This document shows positions 19,775 through 25,563 of a DNA stretch of 25,563 nucleotides, one piece after another. Source of the DNA: CAZOHC01 sp964579845 (GTDB lineage: Bacteria; Patescibacteriota; Microgenomatia; Levybacterales; UBA12049); assembly GCA_964579845.1 (NCBI GenBank), contig CAZOHC010000016.1:1-25563 (forward strand). Reading direction: 5' to 3'. The position numbers and the translations under genes are program-made. How positions within the stretch are numbered: the stretch's first letter is position 1; each line of letters opens with the position of its first letter. The notes below the pieces were generated by a model. That model did no database searches. It was not told the origin of the DNA and worked only from the letters and a program-made list of their open reading frames with translations.

Positions 19775-21139
19775 TTATGCCTGGGGAACGCTGCTGTGGA
19801 GCTGCATCATTTCCTCATAGGAGGGGAGATTATTCCTGTGCTCCGGAGTCGTGAGTGCGACACCTTTATCCATAATGCGTTGGTATGTCACCGGGTCTTC
19901 TTCGGCAAGTTTGAGTAGTTCTTCCTCTTTCAGTTCACTGAAATTCAGACCGACTTTGAGAAATTCCTGCTGCATCGCTTCCCGCCACTTTTCGTTTTTA
20001 AATTGTCGAACCACTTGGACAAAGACCTTAGGGTCTTCTATTTTAAACAACCATCCTGCCCAATAATTGGCATATTTTTCATCCTTCAGCCCTGTCACCA
20101 GTACATCCTGGGCTTTGATACTGTCACTGACTGAGGGATTGGTATCATCCATCAGCATGTTCATGGTATGAACATCCGGAATATCTTTTCGCTTCAGTGC
20201 CCGTTTCCGAAGATACTGCTGAGATGAGATACCGGCGTCCTCAGTAACATGCAGTAGAAACCGTTCAGCCAGAAGCAGTGCTCTACTTCTCTGCCAGTCA
20301 GACGCAAAGAAACCAATTTTCTTATTTTTCGCTCTGAGCTCATCCGGGAACGTATTTAATGAGAAGACGATGTTATCGAGCGTATTTTTTGATGCTTCCT
20401 CAACCAGTAACTTCGGCATCAGCTCCTCTGTCAGAAACTGCCTGTAAACCTCTTGTGTAAACTGCTTATACCGCTCCTGTTGTGAGTCAGTAACAGGAAC
20501 AGCGTACCGCTCGGCAAAAAGTCTGTGCAGCGTTTCCTGACTGTATGCCCGACTGAAGAAGTTCCACCCTAATTCTTTAATAATATAGTCACGCATTAAT
20601 GCAGCTTCAGATGGCCACTGAACCGAATAGTTGATGTAACGCTCGACTTCTTCTTCCAGTGCGTCTGCTGCTAACTGCTCCTTATACGGGAATTCCTGCA
20701 GGTACTGTTTCTTAAACTCCTCACGTTTCCATGCAGGCAGTGTCCGTCCTCCTGTCAGGATCAGCTTTTTCACCTCACCACGGTACAGCGCACCTCCTGC
20801 TGCCAGTGCATTCAGTTTGCCGATTCTTCTGAGTGAGAACCGACTGTTTTTCTGCCATGCAGATCGCTTTTTCTGTATCGCGTTTTTTTTCTCGACAGCA
20901 GAGAGTACAGAGTCTTCTTCGATAGCAGTGAGTTCACTGAGGTATTGGTTGCCGTTCAACAGGTAAAAATCCGGCTGTTCTGTACGAAGTGGATCCTGAT
21001 GAAACGCTTCCCACGCAGCCGTCTGCGTCTGGGATGCTTCACTAGGTAACAGGACAGGCAGATTCGGCCCTTCCCCGAAAACGAGCGCAACATCAAACGG
21101 TGTGTCGGAGTCAGAAGCATGATGCGTAGGTCTCTGCAT
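19775..21139 (-). CDS. DUF218/YdcF-like protein with C-terminal module (paralog C)
   Basis: The 454-residue soluble protein is the closest relative of the 12785-13969 product. It shares DVALVFGEGPNLPVLLPSEA (16-35, cf. FGQGPIKPILLPTEA), LNALAAGGALYRGEVKKLILTGGRT (109-133), WPSEAALMRDYI (175-186), KNTLDNI (251-257) and FASDWQRSRALLLAERF (278-294). An insertion of about 35 residues follows TGGRT. The C-terminal module reads YANYWAGWLFKIEDPKVFVQVVRQFKNEKWREAMQQEFLKVGLNFSELKEEEL. AGGA lies 7 nt before the ATG. No membrane or secretion signal is present. It is separated from the surface-glycan genes by a 119-nt spacer of AGTTCTTAG/GAAGAACTA words. The role is unknown. Confidence 0.72.
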   Translation of the reverse strand: MQRPTHHASDSDTPFDVALVFGEGPNLPVLLPSEASQTQTAAWEAFHQDPLRTEQPDFYLLNGNQYLSELTAIEEDSVLSAVEKKNAIQKKRSAWQKNSRFSLRRIGKLNALAAGGALYRGEVKKLILTGGRTLPAWKREEFKKQYLQEFPYKEQLAADALEEEVERYINYSVQWPSEAALMRDYIIKELGWNFFSRAYSQETLHRLFAERYAVPVTDSQQERYKQFTQEVYRQFLTEELMPKLLVEEASKNTLDNIVFSLNTFPDELRAKNKKIGFFASDWQRSRALLLAERFLLHVTEDAGISSQQYLRKRALKRKDIPDVHTMNMLMDDTNPSVSDSIKAQDVLVTGLKDEKYANYWAGWLFKIEDPKVFVQVVRQFKNEKWREAMQQEFLKVGLNFSELKEEELLKLAEEDPVTYQRIMDKGVALTTPEHRNNLPSYEEMMQLHSSVPQA

Positions 21140-21258
21140 AAAAAATTCCTGCCTACTATCATTCTATACAAGAGGATCGGGTAAATCTACTTAGCTATCA
21201 GTTCTTAGTTTTTAGCTACTAGGGATCCCCGAAGAACTACGAACAAAGAGCGAAGAAC
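21140..21258. repeat. Spacer with AGTTCTTAG / GAAGAACT words
   Basis: CAGTTCTTAGTTTTTAGCTACTAGGG faces CCCCGAAGAACTACGAAC and GCGAAGAACTT, giving an imperfect inverted repeat (about 21198-21260). It resembles the other word-repeat spacers of the window. Confidence 0.4.
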
Positions 21259-22488
21259 TTATTTTCCATAGAAGATCTTCGTCAGCATATCGTCGATCGG
21301 CCCTGCATCGAATTTCTCTTTACCTCTGGCTGATTCATAGATTTTTTCAAATCGTTGCGCTATCTTCTCCCAGGAGAACTTATCGACAACTGTTTTATGC
21401 GCAGCATTGCCGATTTTTATCCGGAGTTTGTCATCTACCAGTAACAGGTTGACTGCATCAGCGATTTCACTACTGTTTCGTGCCCGGACGAGGAAGCCGT
21501 TGACCCCTTCGTTAATCATTGTCGCGACACCGCCTTTTCTGGTCGCGACGACCGGTGTATGGGCTGCCATCGCCTCAAGAATCGTCAGTCCGAGCGGCTC
21601 ATCCCAGACACTTGGTGAGACGAAGATATCAGCCCGCTCATAGAATGCATGCAAAAGCGGATTGGTCGTATTAATATAGCCTGCGAAAACCACATTCGGC
21701 AGTCCCCGTTTCTTCACTTCCGCTTCCAATTTCCCCCGCTCAGGACCGTCACCGACGATGACGACGACCGCATTATTGATCTTCTCAGCTGCTTTGACCA
21801 GGTACATCACACCTTTATGTTCTGTCAGACGCCCGGTAAACAGCACGACATGTTTACCTGTGAGGTTGTATTTCTTATTAATCTCATCGATGTGCTTCGG
21901 GTCGCGTTTGAAGTGACTGAGGTTTACCCCGCCGACCACGACCGTTGTTTTCCGACCGATATCTTGCCCGAAGATATCCAGATACCAGTTTCTGGTAAAG
22001 TCGCTGACTGCGGTTATCGTTTTTGCTGCTTTATTCGCATCACTGATCAGCGGAATGAAGCGTTTGTCTTTCGCGAGATATGCCAGATCACTTCCATGAG
22101 TTGTGATGATAAACTTTATCCCGTAGAGTGCACGAATCACCCGACCGATATCAGGAAGAAATGCGGTATGGAAGACATGAATCACATCAGGTTTAAAATC
22201 CTGGACTGCTTTGGTCGTTGTTTTGAGGTAACTCAGGTAGATATCAGCCAACTCCTCACCACTCATATCGCCCCATTTTCTGGCTTTGGGCATCTCAGGA
22301 TGTCCGACAAAGACCCCATTATGCGGTGGGTTCGCAACGAAATGCTTCACCCCTTTCAGTTTTCTTTTATCGGGTGCGACGATACCGATACTATGCCCGT
22401 TTTCGATGAGTTGGTGGGTAAGTTCACGAAGGTATGCTCCTGACCCGTTCCCCCACATCGGAAATAAATATAAAAACAGTATTCTCAT
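21259..22488 (-). CDS. GT4 glycosyltransferase
   Basis: The 409-residue GT-B enzyme begins MRILFLYLFPMWGNGSGAYLRELTHQLIENGHSIGIVAPDK, with a glycine-rich N-terminal loop. It continues DVIHVFHTAFLPDIG, THGSDLAYL, TAVSDFTRNWYLDIF, VVVGGVNLSHFKRD, LFTGRLTEHKGVMYLVKAAEKI, VGDGPERGKLE and VWDEPLGLTILEAMAAHTPVVATRKGG with the E-x7-E motif. These are typical GT4 capsule/LPS-type mannosyl- or glucosyltransferase elements. It is likely cytosolic and acts on activated sugars. An extended -10 (TGCTATAAT, - strand 22602-22594) lies about 105 nt upstream. A large antisense frame covers most of it and is a shadow. Confidence 0.9.
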   Translation of the reverse strand: MRILFLYLFPMWGNGSGAYLRELTHQLIENGHSIGIVAPDKRKLKGVKHFVANPPHNGVFVGHPEMPKARKWGDMSGEELADIYLSYLKTTTKAVQDFKPDVIHVFHTAFLPDIGRVIRALYGIKFIITTHGSDLAYLAKDKRFIPLISDANKAAKTITAVSDFTRNWYLDIFGQDIGRKTTVVVGGVNLSHFKRDPKHIDEINKKYNLTGKHVVLFTGRLTEHKGVMYLVKAAEKINNAVVVIVGDGPERGKLEAEVKKRGLPNVVFAGYINTTNPLLHAFYERADIFVSPSVWDEPLGLTILEAMAAHTPVVATRKGGVATMINEGVNGFLVRARNSSEIADAVNLLLVDDKLRIKIGNAAHKTVVDKFSWEKIAQRFEKIYESARGKEKFDAGPIDDMLTKIFYGK

Positions 22489-22593
22489 AGTAACCTACAT
22501 AAAACTCTTCCTGACGCACTGCCGGTATGGGAACATCATCATGCTACTTTGCACGATGAGAGACAGGTCACGTATTGGAAGAGTACACTATAT

Positions 22594-22604
22594 ATTATAG
22601 CATA
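22594..22604 (-). promoter_or_regulatory. Extended -10 upstream of the GT4 gene
   Basis: TATGCTATAAT on the - strand, with no convincing -35. The distance to the ATG at 22488 leaves a leader of about 100 nt. Confidence 0.45.
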
Positions 22605-22661
22605 ATCGAGGCTCAGGTATGATAAATATGGGATAAATTTCGTTATTTTGTGCCTGATTCA

Positions 22662-24338
22662 CTAGTACTCAGACACCTCGTTATTCTCAGTTTGAGTAGA
22701 CGGAAGCTCGACAAGCTTAAATGCAGATGAGCCATCAGCTCCGGGAATTGGGGTGACGGGATATGTCGTCGGCTCACTACACCAATGATGTTCCATCACA
22801 TAATCGTAACCCACAGGATGAATACTCGTCGGACACGGATCATCGATAAAGGTATAGTTGAAAAGTGTTTTAAGACGTGTTCCCTGGTCACTGTACGCCT
22901 GCTGAGCCAGTACAGGATCTACTTTTTCATAGAACAATACAAATGTATCCGTCCCCAGAAAATTCGTTGAAACCAGAACCTTCTTGTTCCGGTCTATTGC
23001 TGAAATCTTCTGTACTGCCTCTTTTGCAGGGTAACTCCGGTCAAGCCACTGATAATATTTCGCATGCAAAACATACTGATGGAAAAAGTACAGATAATGC
23101 CAGACACCGACAGCACCGATCACAAGTGCTGCTACGAGCATGAGTTTATTAAATTTTCTACTAAAAATGATATATAGGCCATATCCTGACAATACTTGTA
23201 TCGCAGGAAGCATGAGTACTGATCGACTGACATTCGGATGATCGTCGGTGGTAATAGCTGCTGCAATCGGAGCTATCAGGAGCCAGGATATAAAGAAGAT
23301 CATTGCCTTCTTCTTCTTTTCAAAAGACAGAAATGAGATGAAAAAGATACCCAGACCTAGTAATTCCAGAAAATTAATCAGCCCTACGTCAGGTGTAAAG
23401 TATCGCTTCGGCAATCCTCCATCAAAGAAGAGAAAATCTGGACTGAAATAATCCAGGTAACGCTGGCCCAGACTGAAACCGGCGTTCGTTGCTTTATTAT
23501 GGAAAACACGCGCGATAAAGACATTACTCCCGACACCCTCTTCTATAAGTTGCTTTTGCAGATGTTCCTGGGTTTCTTGACCGAATACATCAACTACCTG
23601 ACTCAACCGACCGGTAGAATTACTGAAAAAGATGCCTGTTAGGAAGGGAAATATCAGATAAAGTGCAAATACTCCTACGAGAAGCACTCTCGCATGCTTT
23701 TGCTTTGCCATATCTGTCCAATATATGACGATGAAAATCGGAATCAGGAGAAGTAGAAATAGATTGATAGGGTGATACGTAATATATGACACCGCCATAA
23801 AAATATACAAGAGGATGGCATGTGAGATTTTCGCTTTTTCTTTTACGAGAAAAGCCATGAGAGCTATAAGCATAGCGATAGCGACTGCGATAACTGCTTC
23901 AGAAGTAGCCCGACTCAGCATAATATGCCAAGGAGATAATGCCAGAAGTATTGCTGAAATAACGGCAACCGGTGTTCTATTAGTAAATAATCGTACGAGA
24001 AAGAAAAGAAGGATTGGAGAGAGCGCACCGATAATTGCCGTGGGAAGTCGTACTGCAAATTCATTGAGTCCGAATAGTGCTATCGACGGCATCATCACGT
24101 ATACAATTCCCATAGGACGATAGTCACCGAAAGTATCAAGGTAAATCGGCCATGGTCCATTTTTAGCTGTACTCCCTGATTCAAGAAGTGAGTAAGCGTT
24201 ATACCCCGCTACAGCTTCATCAAAATGAAATCCTTGAGGATACGACGTGAGCCCAATAAACCGCAGTAAGAAGCTTATGCAGAATAAGAAGATTAAGAAA
24301 ATTGACAGATGATATTTTTTATTTATTCGAAAACTCAT
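22662..24338 (-). CDS. Polytopic GT39/PMT-like membrane glycosyltransferase
   Basis: The 558-residue protein has roughly ten to twelve hydrophobic segments through residue 420 and a soluble C-terminal part. After the first helix comes the loop FHFDEAVAGYN (37-47) with the Asp-Glu pair (D40, E41) characteristic of PMT/ArnT-type GT-C enzymes, which transfer sugars from polyprenyl-phosphate donors on the outer face of the membrane. Other family-like parts are FGDYRPMGIVYVMMPSIALFG, EFAVRLPTAIIGALSP and LSPWHIMLSRATSEA. It lies between a GT4 and a TagA-type gene, so it fits surface glycan or protein glycosylation. A TACACT box preceded by TGG stands 8 nt before the ATG, suggesting a near-leaderless mRNA. 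Confidence 0.85.
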   Translation of the reverse strand: MSFRINKKYHLSIFLIFLFCISFLLRFIGLTSYPQGFHFDEAVAGYNAYSLLESGSTAKNGPWPIYLDTFGDYRPMGIVYVMMPSIALFGLNEFAVRLPTAIIGALSPILLFFLVRLFTNRTPVAVISAILLALSPWHIMLSRATSEAVIAVAIAMLIALMAFLVKEKAKISHAILLYIFMAVSYITYHPINLFLLLLIPIFIVIYWTDMAKQKHARVLLVGVFALYLIFPFLTGIFFSNSTGRLSQVVDVFGQETQEHLQKQLIEEGVGSNVFIARVFHNKATNAGFSLGQRYLDYFSPDFLFFDGGLPKRYFTPDVGLINFLELLGLGIFFISFLSFEKKKKAMIFFISWLLIAPIAAAITTDDHPNVSRSVLMLPAIQVLSGYGLYIIFSRKFNKLMLVAALVIGAVGVWHYLYFFHQYVLHAKYYQWLDRSYPAKEAVQKISAIDRNKKVLVSTNFLGTDTFVLFYEKVDPVLAQQAYSDQGTRLKTLFNYTFIDDPCPTSIHPVGYDYVMEHHWCSEPTTYPVTPIPGADGSSAFKLVELPSTQTENNEVSEY

Positions 24339-24589
24339 CTATGCAAAGTGTACCACAAACGCTTTTGGCAGAATATACTGAATTTCATCCATAATGGCAC
24401 GACGCATGGTTTGTATTTAGTATACGCAACAAATGCTCAGCTTGTCCATCGTAAGATTGCCCTAAATAGAGTTAATTTCGGGAAGAAAGATATCGAAGAG
24501 TTTTCTCTTCACATTTGTGACAGATTCCTATCGAGTAGTATTTCTACTCAATTCCGTCAGCAACGTCTTCTAGTATTCTATACTTGCAC
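24339..24589. other. Intergenic region between PMT-like and TagA-like genes
   Basis: No reliable gene is seen. A + strand open frame crosses it and continues antisense into the TagA-like gene; the stretch HRKIALNRVNFGKKDIEEFSLHICDRFL looks protein-like but has no start, SD or recognised family, so it is not called. GAGTAG...CTACTC (24533-24550) is a small hairpin near the end of the TagA-like gene. Confidence 0.3.
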
Positions 24590-25357
24590 CTATTTCTTTT
24601 TTCGGAATTTTTCTTTTATAACGAAGACGAGAAATTTCGGCAGTGCCAGTTGTCGTTGTATTCTCCAGGGTTGGCGGATCAGTCGATAGAGCCATTCGAG
24701 ACCGAGCGATCTGAGAAGCACCGGTGCACGGGAGACATCACCACTCAGATAGTCAAACGCTCCCCCGACTCCCATCATGACACGAACAGGAAGTGTACTG
24801 AGGTGCTGATCAATCCACTCCTCCTGCTTCGGGAACCCGAACGCAACGAAGAGAATGTCTACCGGAGCAGAATCACGGGGTTCTCTTTTTCCTGCTTTAT
24901 ACTGTGTTGCACGGGCAAAGCGATTCTCCTCCCATTCTTCAGCTACAAAAGTCACTTTGAGATTCGGATACTTACTCACCAAGCACTTAGCAGCCCTCTC
25001 TGCTACCCCATCCCTTCCGCCCAAAAAGCCTACGGTATAAGCCTTTTCGCTACTTAGCCGGCAGAGATTTTCCATGAAATCGACTCCTGAAATTCGTTCT
25101 GAAATCGGTGTCCCGAGTAACCTGGCAGCCAGAAAGAGTCCGACCCCGTCGCAGAGCGCGATGTCAGCTCGATTCAGCACATCCTTATAATACTCATGGC
25201 TCACTGCATGCATGATGATCTCAGGATTCGGGGTGACAATAGACAATGAATGCTTGGATTTTGAGAGAATATCTGAGACATACTCCAGGATGTCATCCAA
25301 AGATGCGTCCGTAACGCCGACTCCGAGAATATTTTTTTTCACAAGTCTGTCTTTCAT
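24590..25357 (-). CDS. WecG/TagA/CpsF family glycosyltransferase (GT26)
   Basis: The 255-residue protein matches the GT26 family throughout: NILGVGVTDASLDDILEYV, SIVTPNPEIIMHA (39-51), LNRADIALCDGVGLFLAARLLG (61-82, with the likely catalytic Asp70), ERISGVDFMENLC, VGFLGGRDGVAERAA and DILFVAFGFPKQEEWI. The C-terminal tail (RLIRQPWRIQRQLALPKFLVFVIKEKFRKKK) is the basic, hydrophobic membrane-docking appendage of the family. These enzymes add N-acetylmannosamine or a related HexNAc to a lipid-linked GlcNAc in wall polymer or polysaccharide synthesis. TATAAT (25371-25366) ends 8 nt before the ATG, so the mRNA is probably almost leaderless. Confidence 0.93.
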   Translation of the reverse strand: MKDRLVKKNILGVGVTDASLDDILEYVSDILSKSKHSLSIVTPNPEIIMHAVSHEYYKDVLNRADIALCDGVGLFLAARLLGTPISERISGVDFMENLCRLSSEKAYTVGFLGGRDGVAERAAKCLVSKYPNLKVTFVAEEWEENRFARATQYKAGKREPRDSAPVDILFVAFGFPKQEEWIDQHLSTLPVRVMMGVGGAFDYLSGDVSRAPVLLRSLGLEWLYRLIRQPWRIQRQLALPKFLVFVIKEKFRKKK

Positions 25358-25365
25358 ACCCTGCT

Positions 25366-25371
25366 ATTATA
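25366..25371 (-). promoter_or_regulatory. -10 box of the TagA-like gene
   Basis: A perfect TATAAT on the - strand, separated from the ATG at 25357 by AGCAGGGT. The -35 is weak. The start would fall 1-2 nt before the ATG. Confidence 0.5.
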
Positions 25372-25491
25372 ATTGAATTGGCTGATTTTTACGAATTGAT
25401 ACTATTTTATACCCTATTTCTGAACCTAGAAATATATAGCCGAAGCTAAAACGTGCGAATCTTTTAAGGAAGAATGTAGAGGACTGCCTGC

Positions 25492-25563
25492 ATGAGGCAA
25501 AAAGCCCAACAATATGTGAAAATCGGGACTTTCCGGGAAAATATCGAATACCATCACTCTGAT
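25492..25563 (+). CDS. Possible start of a gene running off the window end
   Basis: ATG at 25492 is preceded by an in-frame stop five codons upstream and by AGAGGA 8 nt before it. The open frame (MRQKAQQYVKIGTFRENIEYHHSD) continues to the last base. It is divergent from the TagA-like gene. Only 24 codons are visible, so no family can be given. Confidence 0.35.
   Translation, partial: MRQKAQQYVKIGTFRENIEYHHSD

Noticed and set aside
21649..22443. 264-residue + strand open frame
   Set aside because: It is antisense to a clear GT4 gene and has no family features.
24309..24689. 126-residue + strand open frame
   Set aside because: It overlaps the PMT-like start and the TagA-like gene antisense, with no start signal; only its middle part looks protein-like.
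1..25563. tRNA or rRNA genes
   Set aside because: No T-loop (GGTTCRANNCC) with an acceptor stem and no rRNA core sequence was seen on either strand by eye.

Overview
The window looks like a chromosomal segment of a Patescibacteria/CPR-type bacterium, possibly Microgenomates-like. The evidence is indirect. Many genes lack a Shine-Dalgarno (SD) sequence. One secreted domain resembles the collar domain common in CPR tail-fibre-like surface proteins. There is a small UPF0213-type GIY-YIG gene, and many intergenic spacers are imperfect hairpins built from short repeated words. UGA is used as a normal stop. No rRNA or tRNA gene was found, so the lineage cannot be fixed.

Region 1 (144-6479, + strand) is an F1-type ATPase operon in the order c-like, b, delta, alpha, gamma, beta, epsilon. 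The F1 part is complete and keeps both P-loops, the catalytic glutamate and the arginine finger. The membrane part is abnormal. No a subunit is visible. The only c-like gene encodes a signal peptide, an extracytoplasmic beta-rich domain and a c-type hairpin that keeps the cytoplasmic GRNP loop but lacks the ion-binding Asp/Glu in helix 2. Epsilon has lost its C-terminal helices. This may be a non-canonical F1-driven machine rather than an ATP synthase.

Region 2 (6480-12784) is an accessory stretch. It holds an excisionase-like HTH gene flanked by palindromes; a GIY-YIG gene surrounded by, and containing, copies of a palindromic repeat; a two-gene module of unknown function; a 30-cysteine secreted knottin-like protein behind a long structured leader with a strong promoter and a boxA-like element; a small CxxC/CxxH protein followed by about 350 nt of closely spaced hairpins without a gene; and an HTH plus degenerate PIN pair. 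Several genes here have strong SDs and clear terminators, unlike their neighbours.

Region 3 (12785-21139, - strand) is a tight GT4-GT4-GH63-histidine phosphatase operon. It suggests synthesis and turnover of a small glycoside such as a glycosylglycerate. It is flanked by three divergent DUF218/YdcF-like paralogs that share an extra C-terminal module.

Region 4 (21259-25357, - strand) holds cell-surface glycan genes: a GT4 glycosyltransferase, a polytopic GT39/PMT-like glycosyltransferase and a WecG/TagA/CpsF transferase. A possible divergent gene start runs off the right end. Several promoters here put the -10 box 5-8 nt before the ATG, which suggests leaderless mRNAs.
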